A stretch of 64,000 bases of DNA, taken from the NCBI RefSeq assembly GCF_024713975.1, contig NC_091099.1:12009501-12073500 (forward strand), in the 5' to 3' direction. This document shows positions 25,281 through 38,060 of the stretch, piece after piece. The notes below the pieces were generated by a model. It did no database searches. It was not told the origin of the DNA and worked only from the letters and a program-made list of their open reading frames with translations. A program made the translations under genes and the position numbers. Position 1 is the stretch's first letter, and the number at the start of each line of letters is the position of its first letter. The stretch is from Paralichthys olivaceus. Its lineage: Eukaryota > Chordata > Actinopteri > Pleuronectiformes > Paralichthyidae.

Positions 25281-25742
25281 GATATTGAAGACCCGCGAGT
25301 TGAAGAATAAACACAACACGAAGTACATACTCAGTTTTAGCACATTTGCGAGTAAGTATATGAAAACTGCGTCTGAATAGTATAATTCACATTAGTTGGA
25401 AAAGGCTTTAGCTAACGTGGGGACTCGGGCGGATGGAAAAGTAGCTACTTGGCGTATTTCAGAGAGTTTACAGCGTCAATGTTGTTAAAAGACAGTTACA
25501 AGTAGAAATGCTAGCTGCTGGACAACACGCAGCTAACATGGAGACAAGGTGACAAGCACCGCGGTTAAATGGAGGCAAACTGATCCAGTTATAGACATAA
25601 CATTACTATCTGTAGTTTAACCAGTCTAAACACACTGTGTGCTGCTCAGTGGTTTAATCAGCCAGGGGGGCTCATTTCATAATCTTAGAATAAACATTTA
25701 ATGTGACATCTGTGTCTTCATGTTCAAGGGAGGATCACAGGA

Positions 25743-28700
25743 ATGGAGAGCAGCAGGGCCCAGTTTCCATTCCCCTACCAGCCCTATAACATCCAGGAGC
25801 AGTTCATGGAAGCCTTGTACAGCGCCCTGGACCAGGGGAAGGTTGGCATCTTTGAAAGCCCCACAGGAACGGTGTGTACAGTATGTGTGCATGTGTATTG
25901 TTCTGCTCACATCGTATATATTCTGTTTACACTTTATATATTGTACCTATTTTATGTATATTTTTATATTTCCTTGTGTATATATTGCATGTTAACTTAT
26001 TAAATGCTATTACTGATGTCAGCAAATCTTATCTCTTATCTAATATTTTCTTTCATCAGTGCAGTGGTTGTTAGATTTCATTAATAACTTAAAGTTTGTG
26101 TGTGTCCTTTACTGCAGGGTAAGTCTCTGAGTCTGATCTGTGGAGCTCTGAGCTGGCTCACAGACCACGAGGAGAGGAGGAGACGGCAGACGGCTGCTCT
26201 ACTGGAGGAAGGAGAAGCAGCTCTTTCCACGTCCGCAGTTCAATCCACCACGGCCAGCTCCTCGGCAGAGCCTGACTGGATCACTGACTTTGTTCAGAAA
26301 AAGGCAGAACGTGATCTGGTGACAAAGTTGAAGGTAGTTTACTGTTTTTGTATGTCACATTACTTTGCTGTCGATCTCTGGCTTTTTTCCTCATAGTTTT
26401 CGAATATTATCGGATGTGTTTGTGTCAGGAGGAAGAATTAAAAAGAAAGAAGAGGGAAGAACGATTGGAAATGATCAGAAACAACGTTCAGCTCAAGTAT
26501 GCAATGAAAAGAAAGGTAAGTGATATTGCATGGTGGCATTTTCAAGAACCCAGGCAAAGTAACAATCACTGTAAATCAAATCTTTGAAATTACGTACATT
26601 TCTGTGTATGTATTTCTAGAGCGCTGAGGATGAGGAGGCGTTCAAGTTGCTTCAGCTCAGTAAAGAGGAACACACAGAGACACAAGGAGATGAAGAGGAT
26701 GAGGAGCTTATCATTGCAGAATATGAGAGTGATGATGAGTCAAAGAACAAAAGCCGGTAAAGATGGCCATTATGTGTCCCAGCTGTATCAAATGTTATGT
26801 CACATTAAACAATTGTAAAGAAAAGACAATGACCGCAGGGTGTGTTTGCTCACATGTCCAGATTCCTTGGGCCTGAAGATGATGATGATGATGAACTGAT
26901 CGAAGAACACGTCAACAAGGTGTGTGAGACTGAGAAATTTTACAATATTGCTGTAAGATGTTTTATACCAGAAGGATGAGCTCCCTCTGATGTAAAACAC
27001 AGTATTAATTGTTCTGTATGTGTTCACAGATTTACTATTGCAGTCGCACACACTCCCAGCTGGCCCAATTTGTCCATGAGGTTCAAAAGAGCCCCTTCAG
27101 CAAGGACATCCGTCTGGTCACCCTGGGCTCAAGACAGGTATGCACGAGCATACCTTTTTTCATCTAATCACACTTAAGTGATTATATAGCGAAACCTTTA
27201 ATTATATCATTTGAAATAAAAGGATCCATAAACAGTGTATTGCATCTCCATTTCTGTCTATCACACACAAAAGAACATACTTAGCACTGCACACAACGTA
27301 TTACTTGTTTTCAATTTTTAAAACTTGATAATTGTCAATCTTATCTGACACTGTTTGCTCAGGGAACATAAACCTGTGTACTTTCCAGAATCTGTGCATC
27401 AATGAGGAGGTGCGTCGCCTTGGCAGCATCCAGCGCATCAATGACCGCTGCATGGAGATGCAGAAAAACAAACACGGTCAGAACCTCCTGCTTCATAACT
27501 GCTGATAATACAGAACATCTCCAGGTAACTTCATGTTTGAATTAAGAGATTTGTAATGCTTGTTCGTCATTTTGCAGAGAAACAGCCTCATGAGGAGGGT
27601 GTGAAACGTAAGCGAGGCCCCGCAAAGAGTGTGTGTCCCTATAACAAAGCTATGGCACTGCAGCAAATGAGGGATGAGGTTCTAGGAAAAGTCCACGACA
27701 TCGAGCAGCTGCTGAAACTCGGCAGGGAAACGCATTCATGTCCTTACTACTCCACGCGCCTCGCTATTCCACCTGCACAGGTAATCCTGTTCTTTGTTCT
27801 ATGTTTATCCTGAGCTTTTCTGAATCTTTTAAGGCTGAACTGATAAAAAGCATATTCATTTAAGTATAGATTTTCAGGCATTCAAGCATTTGAATGTCTT
27901 CTCTCTTTGACTTGCAGTCTGATCTATGTTTTTATGTCTGTGTAGTTGGTGGTGTTGCCCTATCAGATGGTTCTTCATGAAGCTACAAGAAGGGCAGCAG
28001 GGATACAGCTGAAGGGACAGGTAGAATTACATGTTTAAATTTTAATCCTTTCTGATTGTGCAATAGATTTGTTTAGCATTTGCCGCTATTGTCATGTTGT
28101 GTTTAAAATACCTCAGTGGTGTTGAAACCTTTGGCAAATGGTGGCACACAGCAATTATATTTTTGAATGTAAGAAGTAAACACATGACAGTTTGGGTGCC
28201 TGATCTTTTTCAGGTCATTTGGCAGCAGAACTGTATTTGAAATATGTTTTTTTTTTTACAGGTGGTGATCATTGACGAAGCTCACAATCTTAGTGACACA
28301 CTCTCCTGCATACACAGTGCAGAGCTGACTGGAGCGCAGGTAAACACACACACCATCAATAAAAGTGGATTTTTTATATTCCCTGTGATTTATTAAAATC
28401 TAAACCCTCTGCAGCTCAGCCGCGCTCACTCCCAGCTCAGCCAATACGCTGACCGCTATAAGTGAGTGTAAACACACACACACAGAATTACACAATATAC
28501 TGATTAGAAAATTCTAAGCTTTATCTTACCTTCCTGACATGTTTATGTTTGTGTATCTGCAACATCAGGAGCAGGCTGAAGGCAAAGAACCTGATGTACA
28601 TCAAACAGATTATGTTTGGGATTGAAGGGCTTGTCCAGGTGTTGGGAGGTGAGTGTTTTGTGGGCTGAACATATTTACTGTTACCAGGTGGAGGAGGAGA

Positions 28701-31700
28701 CAGTAATGGAGAGTGAATTTCAATTCTGATCTCTGTGTAAATATTATCTGTGCAGGTAAGGTGGGACAGAATCCACAAAGCCAGATGACACAAACAGGTC
28801 AGTAAGTAACTGTACACAGACATAAACTCACCTCCATACGGACAATCATTAATTTTCAGAGTGTTTTTTTTCTTTTAGGAACAGAGATGTTTACCATCAA
28901 CAACTTCCTCTTCAAGGCTCAGATTGACAACATCAACTTGTTTAAGGTAGTTCACCATGATGGTATTGAAAGTCAAAGTCATTGCCATACTCATCACTAC
29001 AAACTCTGATTCTGTCATTCCCCCTGTAGCTACAGAAATACTTTGATAAGAGCATGATCAGCAGAAAAGTAAGTCCCTAATGTATATTAATGCCTCTTAT
29101 AGATAGTCTACTGTTCTGAGAGTGAGCTACTGTCAAATGAAATGTACATGACATGTATCCTCCTCTGCAGCTGGGTGGTTTTGTGGAAAAGTACGCAGGT
29201 TCAGGTGTTAACCTGCACACTCAGGCCTCCTCCAACAAAGAGAACCGACGCACAGAGGGCTTAAACCGCTACCTCCAAACACTGCAGACCAACCAGAGCA
29301 CTGCACCAGGTCAGAGGTCTTGACTTAGATCCACACATGAACCTGGCATTTAGCAAAACTGACTGTGAACCACCTGGCATGTCTCTGCCTGTAGTGATTT
29401 TTCTTTTTAATACTGTGCGGGTTCTTCAGCAGACCAGCAGGAGACAGTAGAGGCTGATAAAACGCTGTCTGCATCTCCCATGATGCAGGTGGAGGGTTTC
29501 TTTAAGGCTCTCACCAACAGCAACACCGATGGCCGAGTGGTGGTGCACAGACAAGGTACCATTATCTGTTTTTACTCACAAATCAATTAAAGGCCATTAA
29601 GAAAAGTATATTGCTGAGTTAAATTTTTTAAAACTTTTATCTCAGGTACTTTGTCAGAAAACAGTGTCAAGTTCCTGCTGTTGAATCCAGCGGTCCACTT
29701 TTCCCAGGTTCTGAAGGAGTGCAGGGCCGTCATCATTGCTGGGGGCACCATGCAGCCTGTGGGTCACTTTAAATCTACTACAATATGACGAAGCTTTTGC
29801 TTTTTACATTTTATGATTCTGAAAGTTGTCATATGCAGGTTTCAGACTTCAAACAGGAGCTTCTATTTTCTGCGGGAGTTGGAGAAGATCGCATCAGTGA
29901 GTTTTCCTGTGGTGAGTGTCCCATTTTATTAACCTGCAGAGTTTCTTTTGTTGTGTTTTTATGGTGCACTCTCTCCTAGTGATGCGCTTATCAATATTTC
30001 CTTTTGTGGGAATGTTGGATAAAAAACTCTAATTACTGGAATAGTACTCAGTTAAGCACATACCTCTAACAGTCCCCTTAAATCCAGTCAAGCTGCTCCA
30101 AATTTAACACTCATAGATGTAATATGATTTTTTTAAATCAACATCCATGAAGTATTCAATGGAAAATACAATACCAAAAAGGCCACTACAGAAACTGAAA
30201 AAAAATCCTGAATGTGCCCCCTGATCTGGATCCACTTCTAAATTTAATGGGTCCTTCCTTGGCCCCTCCTTGCACGAGTCTTGTGGTAATCCATCCAGTA
30301 TTTTTTGCGTAATCTATTTTACAAACACACCAACCAACAAGAACCTAAAAAAGTGCTGGACAATAATTGTCTTTATATATTCTTTTTAGGCTGGATTGTT
30401 TTATTTGATAATGTAAAATAACAGTAGGTTAAATTATTATGTTTAAGTCCAAAAGCTTATTTATTTATTTTGTCTTTAGGTCATGTAATTCCTCCGGAGA
30501 ACATTCTTCCCCTCGTCTTGTGTAGCGGTCCTTCTGGTCAGGAGCTGGATTTTACTTTCCAAAATAGAGACTCTCCAAAGATGGTAACCAACACATACTA
30601 TTCGTCTATTCTTGCTATAATTTGATTGATTGCTTTACTGCAAAATGTGCATGCATTTTGGTAGATGGATGAGACAGGGCGCATTCTCTCCAACATTTGT
30701 AACGTGGTACCGGGAGGAGTCGTGTGTTTCTTTCCTTCTTATGAGTACTCGAGGCGGATGGTTTGTCACTGGGAGGCCAGTGGTGCTCTGGCTCGTCTCG
30801 CCAACAAAAAGAAGGTTAGCTGATCTCTTATTATTTACCCTTTTTACCCAAAATTGCCTTATTTATCATGTCAACTCAAGGGTAGAGTTCCCTCATCATC
30901 TGTCTCAAAACTGACAAACGTCTCCTCAGATCTTCCAGGAGCCAAAGAAAGCCAATCAGGTAGAGCAGGTGCTGAGCGACTTCTCCCGCTGTATCCAGGT
31001 AAAACTAGCACTGCTTAAAATGTCAGACCTCATAACTCCACATTAACAATAAGGGAGAGATTGTCTTTACCACTGACAGACATTAGTTGTCTCTTCTCAT
31101 TTTGTCAGAGGTGCGCTCTGGGTGGCGGTGGACTCACAGGAGCGTTACTGTTCTCTGTGGTTGGAGGAAAGATGAGTGAGGGCATCAATTTCTCTGATGA
31201 TCTGGGCCGGTGAGTGTAATTCATGAGCCAAATAGCTGCTGCTCACTGTAGAATGTAGAGCCCTACTGATATATCAGTTTGCCGATATGGGCCTGTCATA
31301 GACATCATAGTATCAGTATCATATCTGTAGCTTCATTTCTGTACATATCAGTATCTGCTTTTGTTTGCCAACATGCACCGATATTAAAACTTGTGTGTTA
31401 CAGAATAAACAATGCAGAAAAGATGTTCAATCATGTTTGTATTTAAAATACCTCAAGTTAACAAACTCAAAATACTATATATTTGGTTGCATTAGTATTT
31501 TCTCTTTATTTATAGTTATTTGTAATGAAGTTTCTGGTTAAACTGTAAAATAATAAGCCTCAACTACATATCTTTATCATATTTCCTATTTATCATTTTT
31601 AATCTGTATCAGCTATTGATTTCTAAGTTTATTAAATGTGTATTTGTGTTCACATGATAAAAGGTGTGTAGTGATGGTGGGAATGCCGTATCCCAACATC

Positions 31701-32352
31701 AAGTCCCCAGAGCTGCAGGAGAAGATGAGTTACCTTGACAAACACATGGTGAGACTCTACTGGTTTCTGCTGTCAGGCTTCACTGTGTCCACCAACAAGC
31801 ACAAGATCATAAGACTACTGGGATGAAGTTCACTGTCAGTGTCATAACCATTTTCTTTTATGGTTTTGTCTGTATTAGCCTCACAGTGGAGGGAGGAGCC
31901 CTGGCCAAGCACTGATAGAAAACCTCTGCATGAAGGCCGTGAATCAGTCTATAGGTAGTGACGCAAATTTCACAACAATAGATCAGTATTGAAATTTAAT
32001 GAAAAAATACATGTTTATTCCTTACTTTGTAAGATAATAGTTTTTATTCATGAGTAAATGACTCCCTCTGCCCAAAGGAAGAGCTATCCGTCATCGTGGC
32101 GACTACTCCTCCATTGTGCTGTGTGACAGACGTTACTCCAGAGCCGCTACGCTCTCCAAACTTCCCACGTGGATCAAAGATCGCACCAGCACATGCACGA
32201 GTTTTGGCCTTGCTTTTGCTGCCTTGCGAAAGGTAAGAATCAGACTCAAACCACTGTACAGAGACACTATAGCACCTGGTTGTTCTGTTCTTATTTACAC
32301 TAAATGTTATGTGTTTTAGTTCTTTCAGGAAAAAAAGCAGAAGCAGGTGTAA
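25743..32352 (+). CDS. ddx11: DDX11/ChlR1 iron-sulfur DNA helicase, complete coding region in 27 exons
   Basis: XPD-family 5'-3' DNA helicase used for sister-chromatid cohesion and replication-fork repair in the nucleus. Exons: 25743-25871, 26118-26333, 26429-26515, 26620-26756, 26862-26919, 27030-27137, 27389-27476, 27578-27780, 27946-28020, 28262-28339, 28415-28461, 28569-28648, 28756-28797, 28879-28946, 29030-29068, 29171-29309, 29430-29555, 29646-29758, 29839-29911, 30480-30583, 30665-30814, 30930-30998, 31109-31209, 31664-31748, 31879-31954, 32078-32232, 32320-32352. All junctions are GT-AG and in phase, giving 892 residues (human isoforms 906-970). Walker A SPTGTGKS is at 39-46, DEAH at 372-375, and motif VI includes [11 protein letters not shown] near 828-838. 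The four iron-sulfur ligands are C248, C266, C294 and C329. Acidic runs (EDDDDDE) precede [10 protein letters not shown]. The C-terminus is lysine-rich. Nothing looks broken. Confidence 0.97.
30216..30345 (-). repeat. dispersed repeat family R1, copy C
   Basis: This short copy lies in ddx11 intron 19. In minus orientation it has gattacgcaaaaaatactgg, then a 'gatggattaccacaagactc' type phrase and ggatccagatcagg. It is truncated compared with copies B and F. Confidence 0.55.
31255..31640. repeat. AT-rich repeat-like sequence in ddx11 intron 23
   Basis: The intron holds degenerate gatatatcag, gccgatatgg and cagtatcatatc phrases that resemble a fish repeat built on a GATATCGG-like motif. It carries no open frame. 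The assignment is tentative. Confidence 0.35.
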
Positions 32353-32479
32353 TTTTGCTCCTGAAGGGCTCAGCTGTCATCTTCCTGTTTTCTTAACGGT
32401 ACAACACTGGGACAAGAGCTGGAAGAGGAGGAACCTTCAGAAAAATCCAGTGCAACATAAGAAAATGTGCTCTGACTAA

Positions 32480-33068
32480 AATAAAATAAAAAAATATATA
32501 TATATAATTAAAGGGTCTCGGTACTATGTTCCTTGTTACAAGATTGTTGCAGCTCTTCAATATTTACATAAATGTACCTATCAGACCTCTGTGCGTTGGC
32601 AGCTGGAATTCAACAATCAACCAGCGAAGAGAGTTTTTCTATTTTCATTACCTCACTTTGTAGATTGTTCTGTTTTGCACTGGTAACAATCCTTTATGAA
32701 AAATGTAAAGTGTAATGATTCCCAAGTATTTGAATGCACACTGCAGACAAAGACTAAAAGGGACATTTATCAGTTTGACTTGTGGTTTATCAGTCTGGAA
32801 CATGTTGGAAACGAGAACGCCTCCTCAACAGTTTTTAATTTCGGTTCTGTTAAAATTAATCACTGAAGCAGATTCCAGGCACAGCAGTGGCGTAGGCATC
32901 CATGTTAATGATTTACCCTGGAAGAAGTTTTAAATATTTAAAGCAGTCAATGTTAAGTGTTATATAATGTAAAAAAAAAAAAAGACTTATTTAATGGAAA
33001 GATGTTGGTGAAATGTTTCTGTTAAATTTCATGAAAATATGTTTTACAGTGACTATGATATCAATAAA
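32480..33068 (+). promoter_or_regulatory. candidate polyadenylation signals of ddx11
   Basis: AATAAA occurs twice in tandem at 32480-32485 and 32485-32490, about 130 bases after the stop, and again at 33063-33068, about 710 bases after it. The last site is only 4 bases from a minus-strand AATAAA that serves washc1. Confidence 0.55.
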
Positions 33069-33072
33069 GTGT

Positions 33073-33154
33073 TTTATTTAGCTACTTCAACACACTCACC
33101 ACTGGCACGATGGAAATTACTGCCCATTTTACATCAGTGTTTTAAGTGTTTATT
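33073..33154 (-). promoter_or_regulatory. candidate polyadenylation signals of washc1
   Basis: On the minus strand AATAAA lies at 33154-33149, only 10 bases past the washc1 stop codon, and at 33078-33073, about 87 bases past it. Either gives a very short 3' UTR. The second nearly abuts the distal ddx11 signal on the other strand. Confidence 0.55.
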
Positions 33155-33164
33155 GTCCATCGTA

Positions 33165-36100
33165 TTACGCCTCCCAGTCGTCATCGTCTGTTGCAGATTG
33201 CGGGGCAGGAAGTGGTGGGATGACGTCTGACATCCGAGCAAATGCGCCACCGGTGCCAGGGGGAGCGTCGCTGGATTCTCCACCTGCAGGACCTTTACCA
33301 GATATACCTGCAGGAAGGACAGGACATTTTTACTGTATGCAAAGCAATCACTATAATAACTATTCTGATTCGACACAAGAGGGATCCTTACCTTTCCTTC
33401 TCATGGCAAGTTTATTGAAGAGATCAGACATAAAGTCTCCACCACTCGATGCTGCTCCCACCGCTGCGAGACAAAGACAGGCAGTAACTGAGCAATCATG
33501 CAATCAATATTAGTAACTGAAGCAGTGAAACAGTTTCTCTCATTTCCCAGTGCTGTGCAGTAATTACAAAAAGACTTTTTTTCCAGCCTACTCAGTAAAG
33601 GCTGTTCTCTTTAACAGCAAAAGGAAATGAAGGATGGAAATACCGTTGAATAATAGGTCAGACAAATGATCAAGTCAGCCTTTTTAAAGAGGTTGGTCTC
33701 ATGGGTGAATGCTAACCAGAGAATGGTCATGCATTGATTGCATGACTTTCACATCATTGTTGAAGCTGCATCGTGTCGCATTTAATAAAACATGAGCAGA
33801 GAAACCACATCGACGCTCAAACAATCTGACACCTTGCTCTTGCTCCTTCTGTTTCTTCTTTTCCATCTTGCGCACTTTGACGTTGCGTAACTTGGCCTTG
33901 CCAATGCCCCCGGCGTTGCGGATGGACTCCAGCAGACTGGCGCGGCCGTCTGACGCTTTAACCACCTCGCTGGGAGCCCCAGACACGGGACCTGCAGTGT
34001 CAGAGAAGACGGTCAGGGAAGCATCAGTGTCAGTTGGCTCACTCAATTGTAGGAGTATTAATAGGGATTCTCAGAATGTGTCAAGTTCAATCATATTCCT
34101 TCAAGCGTGTAGACTGTGCTGGATTTCTGTATTGGGTGCATGTGACATACCTGAGCTTGGTACTTTTGAGACTACTGTGGGGCTGTCCACAGGAGGTGGG
34201 GGAGGCGGAGGGGGAGGAGGGGGAGCTCCTGCAGGACTAGCAGAAGGGAGGGCAGGCTCAGTGAGAGGAGGTGGAGGGGGAGGGGGTGGTGGTGGTGGTG
34301 GAGGTAAAACATTAGGCTGGAGCTGAGATCCTGAAACAAAGAGATGACAAATTCACATCAGTCTGCAAACACTGTTAACATGAAATACAACGTCATTTGT
34401 GCAATGAGACGTTTAAGACATGAACTCCCAAAAAATGGAAAAGAGATTCTCCGGGTCAGACGGGTTCACAATAGGAAATATACCAGAATATTCAGTACGG
34501 AGTTGTGCTAAATATTCATGTAGCTCTAGCAGGAGGAGGGACCTTTAAATTCCACTGCAGAGAGCCCTGTGTTTTTATTTACAGCACATCAACGTCAGTG
34601 TCGCCCAAAAGCTCTCAAATCTCCTTATCTTTTCAAGTTGACATTTTCTACATGTATGGCACCTCTTTTTTATCCTGAAATATTTTTTATTAACATCTAC
34701 TATCTTCTAAGTCCTCTACATGAACAATTGTGATTTCCTGCTGTATTCTCAAATGGTCTTACGCAGAAATGTTTTGGACATCTTACTAGAGGGCTGGCAG
34801 GAAAAGTTCAAGAAAACATCTGGAGCAACTGACTCATTTTCGCTCTCACAAACAATCCCTCTGAGAAAATATCTAAAAGCAGCTACAGTAAAAACTTTGT
34901 ACTGATCTTTTTAGATCAAACATTATAAAGAGACAAGGGCGAGGTAGGAAGTGTAAGTCTCAACAGGTGAGTCTTAAGCTTCCTTTAAAGGTGTGTATGT
35001 GTACCTGCTGCGTTGCTCTCTTCAATGAAGGAGGGCAGCTCAGGGATGTTGTGTGTGGGTCCTGACGGGGCGAAGCCGGGCCCTAGGTCTGCGCTGTACG
35101 ACAGGTCGTCTGCTATACCTGGCAGGTCAGGTAAGTACGATGGCACATCTATCTCAGGCACCTCGCCCAGATCTGGCACATAAAAATAACTCTCTGCAGT
35201 CTGTTAGAGAGAAAAGGTAATCAGGATTAATTGTTGATATAAAAAGTCAAATAGAAAATGTACTCTGGTTGGAAAATGCTGTTGGAGGTACCTGTCTTTC
35301 TAGTTGCTCCCTCTTAGTGATGGATAACGGAGCATCAAACGGTTTCTCTTCTTTCTCCGTCTCTAGTGTTGTGTGTGTTTTAGTCACAGCTCCCGCCAGA
35401 GGATCGAGGAACACATACTTCTTATATCTTCAAAACACACAAATCCAAACATATGAGTAAACGTTTTCAATCTATCCTGTGTTTACAGTTGGTTTGTTTT
35501 TCTGACTCACAGGTTCTCTGTGGTATTAAAGAGCAGCAGGGAGCTGACAGACGAGATGTTACGAGGAAGACTTCCCAGTCCCTCCTCTGTCTCGTCCTCG
35601 GACTTCTTCTTATTGCCGACGCACACAGGGAAATAAATTAACTTCTCCTGAAAGGAAAGTAGAGAGTGAGTGGGAGATCTGTAAAATGTCAGCTACAGCT
35701 TGAATAACTCATATGGCAAATGTCACCAAAGTGCTCCTGCACACAGACGCATGTGCCCACGAACACTGAAATACTGAATGATACAGTCAGGGACCTTGCT
35801 TCTGTGGGAATATTGAATAATGCATTTCCACAGGAGATACAAATTGTCAGCAATGTTTTCATTTCACTCTCCACTTCTGACTAATACACACAGAAAAAAG
35901 AAAACACTTTACAACGATCTAAGTGCACACAGCAGAAAATGTTGTTTTTTGTCAAGTTTCCTAATATGGTGAAGGAAGAACTGTGGTGCTATGAATAATG
36001 CAGGAGCTGGTGCTGATAGTGTGCGTGCGCGCACACATACACAAAATACAATTAGTAAAACACACAATTACTATATAATTTCATGATATATATTCATATT

Positions 36101-37978
36101 CATAAACATTCATAATCTGTCATATGTGCAGCATGCCACAAATTCATCCGGGAATTTGACTGATGTGTAGCCAAACCTACAGCTTAAGCTCTGACTGTGA
36201 CTGAGAAGTGAAAGTACATGTATATACTGGATTTCTGTTGCACTTTCTCACACGTCCTCTTTACTTCTCGATCAAGCATCAAATTTGTAGCGAAATCTGA
36301 GAAGAAAATGTGTGATCAGCCATGTCTTTACTACAATAATAAATACAAAGACAATACAAAAGGTCAATGCAACATTTGATTAAATGGAAGTCAGTCAGTT
36401 ATTTAACTCTGAGCTGTGATTAATTGAGACAGCTGGCTGATTGATAAATGGTTTTCTTAAACAGATATTCTGCTCATCATGACAAAACAGCTGCTTATCT
36501 ACAACAGAGTGAAAAACAAGCAGGAAATACACAGCACAGAACAGACAGTAACACACATATGTGAACAATAGTTCATATGTTTTACCACTAGAATGTGTAT
36601 TGATATTAGAGGTGTGTTGTATCCAGACCAGCTCAAGTAACAATAATAAAGTTTGATTTTTGTTCTATTTTGAAAAGGGCAGGTTTTGTTCTAATTTATA
36701 GAGCAATGTTTTTTATATATATATTAACAATTATCAGATCGTAAGAGCCTGGCCTGATGATAATGAAAATGATTTGACACAAATCCTGCTCTGGTCTTAA
36801 TGCTCATGAATTCAATCTGTTAGTATAAAAGTAAAAATTTGTGAAGAAGATAAAAAAACAAAGAGCCATCCTTCTGTTTTCCACCACTCATCCAGGTCTG
36901 GGTCATTTTAGGCTGAGCAAAGTAGCTCAGATGTCCTTTTCTGCCTCATCATCCCACTCTCCCCGAAGGATCCTGAGGTGATGCAAGGTCAGACTGGATA
37001 CGTATTACCTTGACAATGAGGCATCCAGGAAACATCAGCTGCTTCCATCACCTCGTCTGGCTCCTTTCCAACATGGAGGGGAAAGTGCACTTCTAGCTCT
37101 TTTTCCTTCCCTTACCCTGCCCCCTAAGGTTGAGCTCAGGACACCCTGGCTGGAGAGGATTTTATTCACTCAACTCAGAATCCCAGATTCGGGTTTCGAC
37201 ATTGATGGAAATCATAAGCAGGGCTGCTGGAAAGAAGACCCTGGATTCTGGGGGAGCAGGGTGAACACTGAACCAGCTCTCTACTCTAATATTGATTCTC
37301 GTGAGGTCATGGGTGCCTCTACAGTCTACATAACAAGTCAAAACTAAAGCTACAAGCTTGTCCTTGTATGACCACAGCGGAAGAACATAAAATTCCACAT
37401 AAATGGAAATTAATCATCCTTCTAAATAACCACATTATGAACCTGCAGTGCCAACTGTATAACAATGATTTTGTTCTGTTGTATGTTTATTATAGCATTG
37501 GACATTAGAACATTTTGTGAAACCATGTTGAACTGAGAGCATTGCATGTCAAGAATATAAACCCTTGTTTAATCGGCACATTTAATATATTCATCTCACC
37601 TGCAAGGCTTTCTCGTCAAATGGTCGAAGTTTGTTCTGTATCCTTTGTCGGGGGCGGCTCTGTGAGGACGGGTCTGCAGCCCCAGTAAAGATAGACGAGT
37701 AGTCCTGAAGTCGATCCGGGGCCGGGTACTTGGCACTAGAGAAAACCTATAAACACATGCACAGACAAAAGATGATAAGTGACACACACAGATCAAATTA
37801 TTGTCTATTACCAATATTGTGTTTGTCTGTAGCTGCCTTCTGATGTGAAGGTGCGTTACCTTGGTGGCTTTCTTACTGCCTTTGATCTTGTCAACTCGGG
37901 CCTGAGCGAGTCTGATCCGGTCAGTGACGCTCTGCAACTGCCGCCGATTTTTCTCCACACTCTCAGACACCCTGGAAG

Positions 37979-38060
<82 letters not shown>

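Larger units (their letters stand above)
24591..25742. promoter_or_regulatory. divergent promoter region of fkbp4 and ddx11
   Basis: Both start codons face away from this 1.15 kb gap, so it must hold both promoters. On the fkbp4 side there is a heat-shock-element-like array at about 24934-24951. On the ddx11 side an inverted CCAAT box (ATTGG, 25242-25246) lies 26 bases before an E2F-like TTGGCGCG (25273-25280). A good splice donor at 25352 (AGTAAGTA context) suggests a non-coding first ddx11 exon joined to an acceptor just upstream of the ATG at 25743. Transcription starts themselves cannot be seen. Confidence 0.6.

Noticed and set aside
33868..34326. 152-codon plus-strand frame ending in glycine runs
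   Set aside because: It is the antisense shadow of washc1 exons 8 and 9; the glycines are the complement of the polyproline codons.
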